Source: Plantibacter sp. PA-3-X8 (lineage in GTDB: Bacteria; Actinomycetota; Actinomycetes; Actinomycetales; Microbacteriaceae). Taken from it: DNA of 64,000 bases. The DNA is taken from positions 682,001-746,000 of the forward strand of contig NZ_CP033107.1 of assembly GCF_003856975.1 (NCBI RefSeq), written 5' to 3'. Position 1 is the stretch's first letter; each line of letters starts with the position of its first letter. Both the position numbers and the translations under genes were made by a program. Shown here in pieces: positions 27,017 to 35,996 of this stretch. Below the pieces are notes generated by a model. That model was not told the DNA's origin and did not search any database. It saw only the letters and a list, made by a program, of their open reading frames with translations.

Positions 27017-28086
27017 GCCACCCTCACTCTCGGGTCGATGAAGCCGTACAGCACGTCGACCAGGAAGTTCAGGCCGATGTACACGAAGCCGACGATGAGC
27101 CCGACGCCCATGATCGCGGGCAGGTCGAGTTTGGTCGCCGCGGAGTACGCGTACTCGCCGAGGCCGTGCCACGAGTACACCTTCTCGACGAGGACCGTCC
27201 CGGACAGCAGCGACCCGAACGCGACGCCGAGCACGGTGATGATGGGCACGAGTGCCCCGCGGAGGACGTACCGGGTCACGACGACGTGGCCGGGAAGGCC
27301 CTTCGCCCGCGCTGCACGCACGTAATCGAGGTCGAGCACCTCGAGGATCGCCGACCGTGCGAACCGGGTGAGCAGACCGATCGTGTAGAGCGCCAGGACC
27401 GAGGCGGGCAGGATCAGGTGGGCGATGGCGTCGCCGAAGGTCGACCACTGGCCGGCGAGCAACGCGTCGATCGTGTACATCCCGGTGACCTTCGGCGGCG
27501 GGATCGCCGCGGGCGAGAGCCGCCCGGAGCCCGGGAACCAGTGCAGCTGGGAGAAGAACACGAAGTAGACGACGAGTGCGAGCCAGAACGACGGCACCGA
27601 GATGCCGATGAGGCTCACGACCCGGATGACCTGGTCGGTGATCGTCTTGCGGCGCAGCGCGGCCCACATGCCGAGACCGACGCCGATGATGATCGAGATG
27701 ACGATGGCGGTGAGCGCCAGCTCGGCCGTGGCCGGGAAGGCACGACCGAGTTCGTCCGCGACGGCGCCGCGGGTCTGCTGCGAAGTCCCGAGGTCACCCT
27801 GGAACAGGTTCGCGACGTACGTGACGTACTGGACGGGCAGTGGCTTGTCGAGGCCGGCGCTCTCGCGGAACTGCGCGACGATCGTCGGATCAGCCGCGGC
27901 CTGCTCACCGAGCGCCGCCTGCACGGGGTCCGCGGGGACGAGGTTGGTCAGCGTGAAGGTGACGAGCGTCACCCCGAACATCAGGAGGACCGTGAGTCCG
28001 AGCCGGATGCCGAGGTAGCGCGCGAGCGGGTGGAGACCCGCTCGCGCGCTGGACGTCGTCGGTGCGACGCTACTTGATTCCGGCAA
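27013..28086 (-). CDS. Peptide ABC transporter permease, DppB type
   Basis: A 357-residue permease with a first helix at about 28-50 (IRLGLTVLLMFGVTLVTFTL), then TNLVPADPVQAALG. The EAA-type loop is at RAARAKGLPGHVVVTRYVL and the end reads YGFIDPRVRVA. The only plausible start is a TTG at 28086 inside the end of the binding protein gene (17-bp overlap). Its ribosome site is weak, so translation is probably coupled to the gene upstream. Confidence 0.9.
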   Translation of the reverse strand: MPESSSVAPTTSSARAGLHPLARYLGIRLGLTVLLMFGVTLVTFTLTNLVPADPVQAALGEQAAADPTIVAQFRESAGLDKPLPVQYVTYVANLFQGDLGTSQQTRGAVADELGRAFPATAELALTAIVISIIIGVGLGMWAALRRKTITDQVIRVVSLIGISVPSFWLALVVYFVFFSQLHWFPGSGRLSPAAIPPPKVTGMYTIDALLAGQWSTFGDAIAHLILPASVLALYTIGLLTRFARSAILEVLDLDYVRAARAKGLPGHVVVTRYVLRGALVPIITVLGVAFGSLLSGTVLVEKVYSWHGLGEYAYSAATKLDLPAIMGVGLIVGFVYIGLNFLVDVLYGFIDPRVRVA

Positions 28087-29653
28087 GATCGACGGTCCAC
28101 GTCGGGTTCAGCGGAACCTCGGTGATCGTGGTCGCGGTGACCACGTTCTGCGCCGGCTGCAGGAGCGGGATGAACGGTCCGCTCGCGTTCTGCGCCTTCT
28201 GGAGGTCCTGGTACGCGGCGGCACGGGCGTCCGTGTCGGTCGCGGCGAGCGCCGCGTTCGCGAGGTCGGTCACGGTCGGGTCGGCGCCGGCCGGCCAGCC
28301 CGCGCGGAGGCCGACGAGCTCACCCGGCGTGAACGCGAGGTAGTTCGACGGGTCCGGGAAGTCCGGGCCCCAGTACCAGAGACCCACGGTCTCCTTGCCG
28401 TCGCGGTAGGCGTCCAGCTCGGTGGCGACCGGAGCCGGGGCCAGCGTGATGGTGATGCCGACCGACTTCAGCTGCGCCTGGACCGACTCGGCGATGCTCT
28501 GGAGCGACAGCCCCTGCACCGTGATGTCGTTCGGGAAGTTCAGCGTGACGGCTTCACCGGCGTAGCCGGACTCCTTGAGGGCCGCCTTCGCCGCATCGGC
28601 GTCGAACTGGTTGCCGTCGGCCGCGTCGAGCGCCCCGTTGAAGATCGAGGGGATGAAGCCACCGGGACGGACGGAACCGTCGCCGGCGAGGTCGACGATC
28701 TTGTCGTAGTCGATGCCGAGCTTGACGGCCTCGAGGAACTTCGGGTTGCTCGTGATGTCGCTGATCGCGGGGTCCTGGTTGAGCATGAGGAAGATCATGT
28801 AGCGCGAGGGGTTCGCGATGATCTTCACCTTCGAGTCGTCGAGCTCGGAGACCTGGTCGGGGTTCAGGTCGAGGGCGACCTGCGAGTCACCGGCCTCGAC
28901 GTTGAGCTTCTGGGTCGGGCCCTGCACGTTGCGGAGGACGACGCGCTCGTACGCGGGCTTGGTCCCCGTGTACTCGGGGTTCGCCGTGAAGACGACCTGC
29001 GAGGCGGCGTCGAAGGATTCGAGCTTGTACGGGCCGGAGCCCGCGGAAGTGGTGTTGAGGAACGACTCGGCCGCGTCGTCGGCGGTCGCGCTGCCACCGT
29101 TCTCTTCGACGACCTTCTTGTTCACGACGCCGAGGGCTGGGTTCGGCAGGATGAACGGGAGGGCGGGGTTCGGCGTCGCCGAGGTGAGCGTGAGGGTCGT
29201 GTCCGAGGTCTTCTCGATCGTGACGCCGTCGAGCAGGAAGGACGGGTTGCCCTTCACGCCCTGGACGCGCTGCAGCGAGAACACCGCGTCGTCGACGGTC
29301 ACGTCGGAGCCGTCGGAGAACTTCTTGCCGTCCTTCATCGTGAGGGTCATCACCGTGTTGTCGGCGTTCATCTCGTAGCTCGCGAGGCCGTCGACGGGGG
29401 CGGTGACGTCGTCGCCCTTGAAGGTGAGGAGGGTCTCGTAGAGCGCCTTCGCGACGATCGAGCCGGTCGTCTCGTACTCGCGGTTCGGGTCGGCGGTCTT
29501 GAGGTCGAAGGACGCGTCGACGACGAGCGACTTGCCCGCGCTGTCATCGGAGCCACCTGAGGGGGAGCAGGCGCTGAGCGCGAGGCCGGCGGCGAGGGCG
29601 AGGCCGAGGGCCGCCATGCCGCGCCGGCTCGTGCGGCTGAAGGATCGTGACAA
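28070..29653 (-). CDS. Peptide ABC transporter substrate-binding lipoprotein (family 5)
   Basis: A 527-residue lipoprotein with an Arg-rich N-terminus (SRSFSRTSRRG), a hydrophobic stretch and the lipobox LSAC near residue 29. The body shows family 5 features: LVVDASFDLKTADPNREYET and SDGSDVTVDDAVFSLQRV. The start is a TTG at 29653 with a strong AAGGAG 7 nt upstream. It is the first gene of a five-gene peptide uptake operon and lies back to back with an Lrp-family regulator gene. Confidence 0.92.
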   Translation of the reverse strand: MSRSFSRTSRRGMAALGLALAAGLALSACSPSGGSDDSAGKSLVVDASFDLKTADPNREYETTGSIVAKALYETLLTFKGDDVTAPVDGLASYEMNADNTVMTLTMKDGKKFSDGSDVTVDDAVFSLQRVQGVKGNPSFLLDGVTIEKTSDTTLTLTSATPNPALPFILPNPALGVVNKKVVEENGGSATADDAAESFLNTTSAGSGPYKLESFDAASQVVFTANPEYTGTKPAYERVVLRNVQGPTQKLNVEAGDSQVALDLNPDQVSELDDSKVKIIANPSRYMIFLMLNQDPAISDITSNPKFLEAVKLGIDYDKIVDLAGDGSVRPGGFIPSIFNGALDAADGNQFDADAAKAALKESGYAGEAVTLNFPNDITVQGLSLQSIAESVQAQLKSVGITITLAPAPVATELDAYRDGKETVGLWYWGPDFPDPSNYLAFTPGELVGLRAGWPAGADPTVTDLANAALAATDTDARAAAYQDLQKAQNASGPFIPLLQPAQNVVTATTITEVPLNPTWTVDLAGIK

Positions 29654-29688
29654 GGTGGAGCTCCTTATCTGGTTGGAGGGATGAGCTG

Positions 29689-29718
29689 AAAGTAGTGCGA
29701 TACGCGATCATTCGTCAA
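29689..29718 (-). promoter_or_regulatory. Candidate promoter of the second peptide transporter operon
   Basis: On the minus strand TTGACG (29713-29718) and TACTTT (29689-29694) are separated by 18 bases, about 36 bases from the TTG start, leaving room for the AAGGAG site. The 29654-29827 gap is clearly AT-richer than its surroundings and should also hold the promoter of the divergent regulator. Confidence 0.45.
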
Positions 29719-29827
29719 TCCACAAGCCGTTACCAAAGAAGAATTGTCTCGATTTCGCGGCGAATCTGCCATATCCTCTCAATCGACCGCCAGGACCACC
29801 GCTGAATCTGGACGTTTGGAGCAATCG

Positions 29828-30388
29828 ATGCAACTCGACGACACCCACATCCGCATGTTGGAGCTGCTCCGGGAGGACGGGCGGGCTTCGGTCGCCGCAC
29901 TCGCGGAGGAACTCGGGATCTCCCGCTCGAACGCCTACTCGCGCTACGAGGCGATGCTCCGCGCCGGCGTCCTGAAGGGGGTCCACGCGGAGATCGAGCC
30001 GGCCACGGTCGGGCTCGGTGTCGCGGCCATGGTCTTCATCACGCTGCGCCAGAGCCAATGGGCGGACTTCCGCGCGCGGCTGTCCTCGGTCCCGGAGCTG
30101 GAGTACTTCGCCGTCACGACCGGCGAGCACGACGCGATGATGCTGATCCGGGCCCCCGACGTGGCGGCGATCCACGAACTGGTCGCCACCCGGCTCGCGC
30201 AGTGGCCGTCCATCAAGGCGACGACGACCGTCTTCCTCATGGACGAGGAGCGGTCGAACGTGTCGCTCCGCATGACGAGGTCCGAGCGCACGAGCGTCGA
30301 GGACTCCGGCGAGCGCTTCGGCATGACGCGGTTCGTCCGCACGAGCGACGAGCGCGCCCAGCGGGTGCCGGAGCGACGCGGACGCTGA
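29828..30388 (+). CDS. Lrp/AsnC family transcriptional regulator
   Basis: A 186-residue regulator. The helix-turn-helix is at about 5-50 (MLELLREDGRASVAALAEEL, GISRSNAYSRYEAM), and the ligand-binding RAM domain runs to about 145. The tail of about 35 residues is rich in Arg and Glu and longer than usual. ATG at 29828 has GGAG 7 nt upstream. It is divergent from the peptide ABC operon, so control of that operon in response to an amino acid is the natural inference. Confidence 0.9.
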   Translation: MQLDDTHIRMLELLREDGRASVAALAEELGISRSNAYSRYEAMLRAGVLKGVHAEIEPATVGLGVAAMVFITLRQSQWADFRARLSSVPELEYFAVTTGEHDAMMLIRAPDVAAIHELVATRLAQWPSIKATTTVFLMDEERSNVSLRMTRSERTSVEDSGERFGMTRFVRTSDERAQRVPERRGR

Positions 30389-30411
30389 CCCAGCGAGGGT
30401 GGCTGGCCGGT

Positions 30412-30795
30412 TCAGGCGGCGGCGATCTCCCGACAGACGCTGACGTGGGCCTGCCCGTCCGGGCCGATGAAGTCCTCGGTGAGGACGAACGAGCCGTCCT
30501 CGGCGCGGGAGATGATCGAGCTCGCTTCGCCGCGCGTCGTCAGGTCGCCGGCACGATTGCGGTGCACGAACGAGATGTCGATGCGTTCGCCGGTGCGCAC
30601 CCCGCAGAACCGTCCGACGGAGACGGTGTCGCCGACGTATTCGCCCCAGAGCACGCCGTGCGTCTCGTGGTAGACGAATCGCGTGGGCGCGTCGGCGTCG
30701 ACGACGCTCGCGGACGACGACACCATGTCGAACACCTTCGCGTCGAGGTTGAAATCGAGCGTGGCGCTGGTGCCGGTGTCGGCGGTTCCTGTCAT
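30412..30795 (-). CDS. Small beta-rich conserved protein (N-acetylglutamate synthase-like annotation family)
   Basis: A 127-residue protein that seems to be almost all beta strand: FNLDAKVFDMVSSSASVVD, RFVYHETHGVLWGEYVGDTV, then RIDISFVHRNRAGD and SSIISRAEDGSFVLTEDF. I recognise the pattern YHET-GV-WGEY from small proteins labelled N-acetylglutamate synthase in databases, but it has no acetyltransferase fold and that label looks wrong. A lipocalin- or avidin-like barrel is more likely. The start is uncertain (ATG at 30795 or 30831). The function is unknown. Confidence 0.6.
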   Translation of the reverse strand: MTGTADTGTSATLDFNLDAKVFDMVSSSASVVDADAPTRFVYHETHGVLWGEYVGDTVSVGRFCGVRTGERIDISFVHRNRAGDLTTRGEASSIISRAEDGSFVLTEDFIGPDGQAHVSVCREIAAA

Positions 30796-30976
30796 GCCGT
30801 CATTCTGCGGAGGCGTCCGAACAGGTGTCAACCTGCCGACGATCCGTCCATCCCGCCGGTCGCCTGAGCCGGTCGGACAGGACGAAACGCCGGATCAGAC
30901 GGTACGGACGAGATGTTCCGGTGGCTCCGGGACCCGCAGCTTGACGGCGTCCACCTCGGGTGGCTTACTGATCTCC

Positions 30977-32389
30977 ATGTGTCCAGACAGCCTGCAGTTC
31001 CGCGACCCCCGCACCCAGCCACTCCCCCGGGACGACGCGTTCCGCGAGTACCTCGCGACGGGCTGGGGCGCAGTGGACCGCTCCGTCGACCTCGCCGAGG
31101 GTGCCGGCGCAGCCGCCGGGCGTCACCGCGACGTCGTCAGCGCGCAGTTCCCCGGCCAGTGGCTCGTGGTCACCGCGGGACGCGCCGTGACGCGCGCGAA
31201 CGACACCGAGTTCCCGTTCCGGCCCGACAGCGATTTCGTGTGGCTCACCTCCTGTCAGGCGGAGGGCTCGGTCCTCGTCATGCAGCCGACCGCCGGTGGG
31301 CACGACGCGACGCTGTACCTCGCCGAGCCCGTCGGTCCCGGTGAGGAGGCGTTCTACGCCGACGCCATGCGCGGCGAGCTCTGGATCGGCCCGTCCGCCG
31401 GACTCCCCCAGTGGGCGGAGGCGCTCGGCATCGAGGTCCGCTCACTCGAGGTGCTGGAGGAGTCCCTCGCGCTCGTGCCCGCCGACGCGCTCCGCGCAGG
31501 CGCCCCGGAACCCCGGGTCGACGGTCGATTCGCGGCGTCGCGAGCGCTCCTCATCGCCCTGTCCGCCGCGAAGCTCGTCAAGGACGACTGGGAGATCGCG
31601 CAGCTCCGCGCCGCCGTGGACGCCACGGTCGGCGGGTTCCGCTCCGTGGCACGCGAACTGTCCGCCGCCATCGAGTTCGGCGGCGAACGCTGGTTGCAGT
31701 CGACCTTCGAGCGCCACGCCCGCACCTTCGGCAACGGTGTCGGGTACTCGACCATCATCGGCAGCGGACCACACGCTCCCACGCTGCACTGGACGCGCTG
31801 CGACGGTCCGGTCCTCCCCGAGCACCTCATCCTCATGGACGCCGGTGTCGAAGCGCGCTCGCTGTACACAGCCGACGTCACGAGGACCTTCCCGGCGAGC
31901 GGGTCCTACACCGCGGCCCAGCGCGAGGTCCACGACCACGTCGAGCGGGCCCACCGCGCCGCGATGTCACAGGTCGGCCCCGGCCGGTCGTTCATCGACA
32001 TGCGGAACACGGCCTACGAGCAGATCGCCACGAGCCTCCGCGACCTCGGCATCCTGCAGGTGTCGGTCGACGAGGCGATGTCGCCGAACGGCCAGCAGCA
32101 CCGCCGCTACCTGCCGAGCGGCACCGGCCACCATCTCGGACTCGACGTGCACGACTGCGCCCGCATCGGTGACGAGCGGTACCTCGACGGGCCGTTGCAA
32201 CCGGGCGCCGTCCTGACGGTCGAACCCGGCCTCTACTTCCACGCGAACGACCTCACCGTGCCGCCGGAGCTGCGCGGCATCGGCGTCCGCATCGAGGACG
32301 ACCTGCTCGTGACCGCCACCGGCCACGAGGTCCTCTCCGCAGCGCTCCCGATCAGCGCGGACGGTCTCGAGGCCTGGTTGCGGAGCTGA
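30977..32389 (+). CDS. Xaa-Pro aminopeptidase family (aminopeptidase P, M24B)
   Basis: A 470-residue pita-bread metallopeptidase. The N-terminal control domain (about 1-190) has FPFRPDSDFVWLTSCQ. The M24 domain holds the metal ligands: Asp in LILMDAG, Asp in YTADVTRTFP, His in GTGHHLGLDVHD, and Glu in TVEPGLYF and VRIEDDLL. It removes an N-terminal residue before proline and so suits peptide use next to the peptide importer. ATG at 30977 has no clear ribosome site; TTACTG ends 6 nt before it and TTGACG lies about 18 bases further up, which fits a leaderless message. Confidence 0.9.
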   Translation: MCPDSLQFRDPRTQPLPRDDAFREYLATGWGAVDRSVDLAEGAGAAAGRHRDVVSAQFPGQWLVVTAGRAVTRANDTEFPFRPDSDFVWLTSCQAEGSVLVMQPTAGGHDATLYLAEPVGPGEEAFYADAMRGELWIGPSAGLPQWAEALGIEVRSLEVLEESLALVPADALRAGAPEPRVDGRFAASRALLIALSAAKLVKDDWEIAQLRAAVDATVGGFRSVARELSAAIEFGGERWLQSTFERHARTFGNGVGYSTIIGSGPHAPTLHWTRCDGPVLPEHLILMDAGVEARSLYTADVTRTFPASGSYTAAQREVHDHVERAHRAAMSQVGPGRSFIDMRNTAYEQIATSLRDLGILQVSVDEAMSPNGQQHRRYLPSGTGHHLGLDVHDCARIGDERYLDGPLQPGAVLTVEPGLYFHANDLTVPPELRGIGVRIEDDLLVTATGHEVLSAALPISADGLEAWLRS

Positions 32390-32395
32390 CCGACG

Positions 32396-32481
32396 GTTCA
32401 CGACTCAGGACGGTCGCCGCGTGTCGCGGCCCTTCCGTTCGGCGCGAGCAGCGACTCGCCGGGGCGTCCTGCGTTGTGAAC
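32396..32481. terminator. Large imperfect inverted repeat after the aminopeptidase gene
   Basis: GTTCACGACTCAGGACG (from 32396) is matched by CGTCCTGCGTTGTGAAC (ending 32481), with further pairing inside. The GACTCAGGA core also appears in the hairpin at 24410. It lies in a tandem gap, ending about 6 bases before the -10-like box of the next gene. Confidence 0.5.
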
Positions 32482-32498
32482 GCGCCTAGGCTTGCACG

Positions 32499-33998
32499 GT
32501 GAGTCAGCCCGACGCGCCCATGCGCACCGCCGTCCGCCCGAGCCCCGGCGTCATCGCGACCCTGCGGAACCCCAGGGCTTTCAGTGTCGAGATCCTCGCC
32601 GGGATCGTGACGACGCTGGCGCTCATCCCCGAGGTCATCTCCTTCTCGATCATCGCCGGCGTCGACCCGAAGGTCAGCCTTATCGCCTCCGTCGTCCTCG
32701 CGATCTCGATGTCGATCCTCGGCGGGCGCCCGGCGATGATCACGGCCGCCGCGGGAGCCGTCGCCCTGGTCGTCGCGCCGCTCGTCAAGGATCACGGCGT
32801 GGAGTACCTGCTCCCCGCGGTGATCCTCGCGGGCCTCATCCAGATCGTGTTCGGCGTGACCGGTCTCTCCCGACTCATGCGGTTCATCCCCCGCTCGGTG
32901 ATGATCGGCTTCGTCAACGCGCTCGGCATCCTCATCTTCGTCGCCCAGGTCCCCCACCTGCTCGGCGTCCCGTGGCTCGTCTACCCGCTGTTCGTCATCA
33001 CGGTGCTGATCGTCCTGCTGCTCCCCAAGCTCACCACCGCGGTGCCGGCGCCGCTCGTCGCCATCGTCGTCGTCACCGCGATCACGATGATCGCGCACGC
33101 CGCCGTGCCGACCGTCGGCGACCAGGGCGACGTCTCCGGCGGCCTCCCCGGGCTGACCGCGCTGCTCGTGCCGCTGAACCTCGAGACGCTCGGCATCATC
33201 TGGCCGACCGCGCTGAGCGTCGCGTTCGTGGGGCTCATGGAGACCCTCCTCACGGCGAAACTCGTCGACGACATCACCGACACGACGTCGTCGAAGGGGC
33301 GCGAGTCGTGGGCACTCGGCGTCGCCAACATCCTGGCCGGTTGGTACGGCGGGATCGCCGGCTGCGCGATGATCGGTCAGACGGTCGTGAACGTCAAACT
33401 GGGCCGCGCTCGGACGAGGATCTCCACCTTCATCGCCGGCGTCTTCCTCCTGCTGCTCGTGACCGCGCTCAGCCCGGTGATGGCGCAGATCCCGATGGTC
33501 GCGCTGGCCGCCGTGATGATGATCGTCGCCATCAAGACCGTCGACTGGCACAGCGTGCGCCCGTCGACCCTGCGACGGATGCCGATCCCCGAGACGGTCG
33601 TGATGGTGGTGACCGTCGCGGTGGTCGTCATCACCCACAATCTCGCGATCGGCGTCGCTGCAGGAGCCGTCCTCGCGATGGTGCTCTTCGCGCGGCGCGT
33701 GGCCCACGTGATCCGCGTCCGCCGGGTCCTCGCGGACGACGCCGCCTCCGTCCGCTACAGCGTCATCGGCCCCCTGTTCTTCGGCAGCAGCAACGACCTG
33801 GTCGAACAGTTCGACTACGCGGCCGATCCCGCGGACGTCGTCGTCGACTTCACCGCCTCGCAGATCTGGGACGCCTCGAGCGTCGCCGTCCTCGATGCTG
33901 TGCAGGAGAAGTACGCCGCGCACGGCAAGGAGGTCGTGTTCACCGGACTCGACGAACGCAGCTCGGCCTTCCACGGGAAGCTCACCGGCCACCTCTGA
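32499..33998 (+). CDS. SulP family anion transporter with STAS domain
   Basis: A 499-residue permease with about 10-12 membrane helices from residue 30 to 400. It has the SulP signature LALIPEVISFSIIAGVDP, GGRPAMITAAAGAVALVVAP and GIAGCAMIGQTVVNVKLG. A STAS domain fills about 415-495 (VIGPLFFGSSNDL, WDASSVAVLD). The family carries sulfate, bicarbonate, dicarboxylates or other anions. GTG start at 32499; TAGGCT stands exactly 6 nt upstream and no ribosome site is visible, so the message is probably leaderless. Confidence 0.92.
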   Translation: MSQPDAPMRTAVRPSPGVIATLRNPRAFSVEILAGIVTTLALIPEVISFSIIAGVDPKVSLIASVVLAISMSILGGRPAMITAAAGAVALVVAPLVKDHGVEYLLPAVILAGLIQIVFGVTGLSRLMRFIPRSVMIGFVNALGILIFVAQVPHLLGVPWLVYPLFVITVLIVLLLPKLTTAVPAPLVAIVVVTAITMIAHAAVPTVGDQGDVSGGLPGLTALLVPLNLETLGIIWPTALSVAFVGLMETLLTAKLVDDITDTTSSKGRESWALGVANILAGWYGGIAGCAMIGQTVVNVKLGRARTRISTFIAGVFLLLLVTALSPVMAQIPMVALAAVMMIVAIKTVDWHSVRPSTLRRMPIPETVVMVVTVAVVVITHNLAIGVAAGAVLAMVLFARRVAHVIRVRRVLADDAASVRYSVIGPLFFGSSNDLVEQFDYAADPADVVVDFTASQIWDASSVAVLDAVQEKYAAHGKEVVFTGLDERSSAFHGKLTGHL

Positions 33999-34019
33999 GC
34001 CGATCGCTCCGGCACCACC

Positions 34020-34367
34020 TCAGAGGTGCAGCACTCGCCGGAGCCCCGCGTCCAGATCCAGTGACAGGGTGACGGGCACCCTTCCGGCGGCCGGACCGAG
34101 GTCGTCCTCATCGAGGGTGAGCAGCTGCGTGGTGTTCACGACCGAGTCCTTCGGCAGGCCGGAAGCCGTCGCAGGGAGGAACACGTTGCCCGGGAGCTCG
34201 GCGAGCGCCGTGTTCGATGTGACGACCGCGACGATCACGGTCCGGAGTGCGCTCCGCGTGTAGGCGTCATGTTGGACGACGACGACCGGGCGCCGACCGG
34301 CGGGCGCACCCCCCCGTTCGCGAGGGCCGATATCGACCCACCGGATGTCACCGCGGCGGATCACCAA
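34020..34367 (-). CDS. MazF/PemK-type toxin (mRNA interferase)
   Basis: A 115-residue PemK/MazF-fold protein: RRGDIRWVDIGPRERGG, RRPVVVVQHDAYTRSALRTV, VAVVTSNTALAELPGNVFLP, then KDSVVNTTQLLTLD. The conserved R (RRPVVVVQ) and the S/T pair (TSNT) of the active site are present. MazF toxins cut mRNA at short motifs. It follows its antitoxin gene with a 7-bp overlap, the standard layout. Confidence 0.9.
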   Translation of the reverse strand: MVIRRGDIRWVDIGPRERGGAPAGRRPVVVVQHDAYTRSALRTVIVAVVTSNTALAELPGNVFLPATASGLPKDSVVNTTQLLTLDEDDLGPAAGRVPVTLSLDLDAGLRRVLHL

Positions 34368-34618
34368 TCGTCTCCGGCAGTGAGTTCGGCAAGGCGGTCG
34401 CGTCCGGCCGCGGCGACGCCCCGTGCTTCCTCCGCCGAAGCGACTCCCGCATGCCGCAGCGCGGTGTCCACTGCGTCAGTGAGACCGGCGGCATCGGTCT
34501 CGTCGAGATACCGACTCGCCGCCGCCGCGAAGAACTCGGACCGGTTGACACCGAGCTCGGCGGCGCGAGCCTCGACGCGGGTGAACAGTTCATCGGGCAA
34601 CGAGATGGCGGTCTTCAC
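34361..34618 (-). CDS. MazE-type ribbon-helix-helix antitoxin
   Basis: An 85-residue antitoxin. The N-terminal ribbon-helix-helix (VKTAISLPDELFTRVEARAA, then ELGVNRSEFF) binds DNA and the helical, acidic tail should bind the toxin. GTG at 34618 is chosen because the conserved strand KTAISLPDELF starts there; TATACT lies 7 nt upstream, so the message may be leaderless. The pair should repress its own promoter, which carries direct repeats. Confidence 0.85.
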   Translation of the reverse strand: MKTAISLPDELFTRVEARAAELGVNRSEFFAAAASRYLDETDAAGLTDAVDTALRHAGVASAEEARGVAAAGRDRLAELTAGDDW

Positions 34619-34626
34619 AGGTGAGA

Positions 34627-34643
34627 GTATAACCGGGTATAAC
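34627..34643. promoter_or_regulatory. Direct repeat in the mazEF-type promoter
   Basis: GTATAAC is repeated with a 3-base spacer (34627-34633 and 34637-34643), overlapping the TATACT -10-like box. This is the place and form expected for autoregulation by a ribbon-helix-helix antitoxin. Confidence 0.5.
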
Positions 34644-34819
34644 TTGGGTTGCGACCCTGGGCTGAAGATGTCGACGGCGTGACTGGGCATGCGACCACGG
34701 TACGCAGCCCAGGTCGGTCACGGCCTGGCCGGCGCAGCCGCGGTGGAGAGGAGCCCCGCAAGCCGGGCTGTGGAGGACTGAAGTCGCCGATTCGCAGGCC
34801 ACCAGAGGATGATGGAGTC

Positions 34820-35905
34820 ATGGCAGAAACCGGAACGCCCAGAGTCGCGGTCTACATCGACTTCGACAACATCGTCATCTCGCGCTACAACCAGCTCTAC
34901 GGGAAGGCGGCGTTCAGCCGGGATCGCGCGCGGTCCCACGTGCCCTCCGCCGCACCCGAAGGCGACGAGATCTCCGAGCGCCTGCAGGCCGCTCGCGTCG
35001 ACGTGGGCGCCATCCTCGACTACACCTCGTCGTTCGGCAACATCGTCATCAGCCGTTCCTACGCCGACTGGTCCGAGCCGGTCAACTCCGCGTACCAGAA
35101 GGACCTCGTGGACCGCGCGGTCGACCTGACGCAGATGTTCCCCACGACGAAGGCGATGAAGAACGGTGCCGACATCCGCCTCGCCGTCGACGTCGTCGAG
35201 GACCTCTTCCGCCTCCCCGACCTCACCCACATCGTGATCGTCGCCGGTGACTCGGACTACATCTCCCTCGCGCAGCGCTGCCGACGCCTCGGTCGCCACG
35301 TCATCGGGATCGGTGTCGCCGGTGCGACGAGTCGTGCGCTCATGGCGGCGTGCGACGAGTTCTCCGACTACGACGACATCCCCGGGATCGTCCGGCCGGT
35401 CGTCACGCGCACGCCCCGGACTCCTGCCGCCGTCGAGAGCACGGCGGAGGTCTCCTTGGGGGAGGCGCCGAAGTCCGCGCCCAAGTCCGGCGGGCGTCGT
35501 CGCGCCTCGTCCGGGTCCACGCCGACGGCCGAAGCGCCGGTCGCCCAGACACCTCCGCGGATCGGGGGCCTCTTCACCGAGCCGGTCTTCAGCCACCGTG
35601 ACGCCGACGACCTGGACGACACCGACGACGAGACCGCGGACCCCTCCGGCCCCGACGCACAGCGCGCGGCGACCGAGCTCCTCGTTCGTGCGCTCCGCCT
35701 CGTGCACGCCAAGAACGACGACGAGGACTGGCTCCTGAACGCCGAGGTGAAGAACCAGATGATCCGCATGGATCCGGCGTTCAAGGAGAAGCCGCTCGGC
35801 TACCGCTCGTTCAGCGACTTCATCAACTCCCGCTCCGACCTCGTCGAGGTGAACCCGGACGCGAGCCCCGACGGACGTCGTCTGCGACTGCGCGAACTGG
35901 GCTGA
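34820..35905 (+). CDS. NYN domain protein with C-terminal LOTUS/OST-HTH domain
   Basis: A 361-residue protein. The NYN (PIN-like) nuclease domain is at about 8-185, with the acidic residues expected: YIDFDN (D13, D15), NGADIRLAVDVVEDLF and AGDSDY. A disordered linker (about 195-285) is rich in Pro, Ser and Asp. The C-terminal 75 residues (AEVKNQMIRMDPAFKEK, GYRSFSDFINSR) fit the LOTUS/OST-HTH domain, which binds RNA. The likely role is RNA processing or decay. ATG at 34820 has AGAGGA 9 nt upstream. It neighbours an mRNA-cutting toxin pair on the opposite strand. Confidence 0.88.
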   Translation: MAETGTPRVAVYIDFDNIVISRYNQLYGKAAFSRDRARSHVPSAAPEGDEISERLQAARVDVGAILDYTSSFGNIVISRSYADWSEPVNSAYQKDLVDRAVDLTQMFPTTKAMKNGADIRLAVDVVEDLFRLPDLTHIVIVAGDSDYISLAQRCRRLGRHVIGIGVAGATSRALMAACDEFSDYDDIPGIVRPVVTRTPRTPAAVESTAEVSLGEAPKSAPKSGGRRRASSGSTPTAEAPVAQTPPRIGGLFTEPVFSHRDADDLDDTDDETADPSGPDAQRAATELLVRALRLVHAKNDDEDWLLNAEVKNQMIRMDPAFKEKPLGYRSFSDFINSRSDLVEVNPDASPDGRRLRLRELG

Positions 35906-35927
35906 GGCCGGCCCCGCAGCCGGAGAT

Positions 35928-35995
35928 CAGCGCCGCAGCAGGACCGTCCGCCTTCGGGCGTCCTGTTCCCGCGCGGATGTCCTGCTGCGGCGCTG
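35928..35995. terminator. Bidirectional terminator hairpin
   Basis: A perfect 17-bp inverted repeat CAGCGCCGCAGCAGGAC (35928-35944) / complement (35979-35995), with a smaller hairpin in the loop, lies between the convergent NYN and M18 genes. Confidence 0.75.
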
Positions 35996-35996
35996 C

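Noticed and set aside
32352..33992. A 546-codon minus-strand frame opposite the SulP gene
   Set aside because: It is very rich in Asp, His, Arg and Glu repeats, the usual mirror of a high-GC membrane protein gene, and shows no domain.
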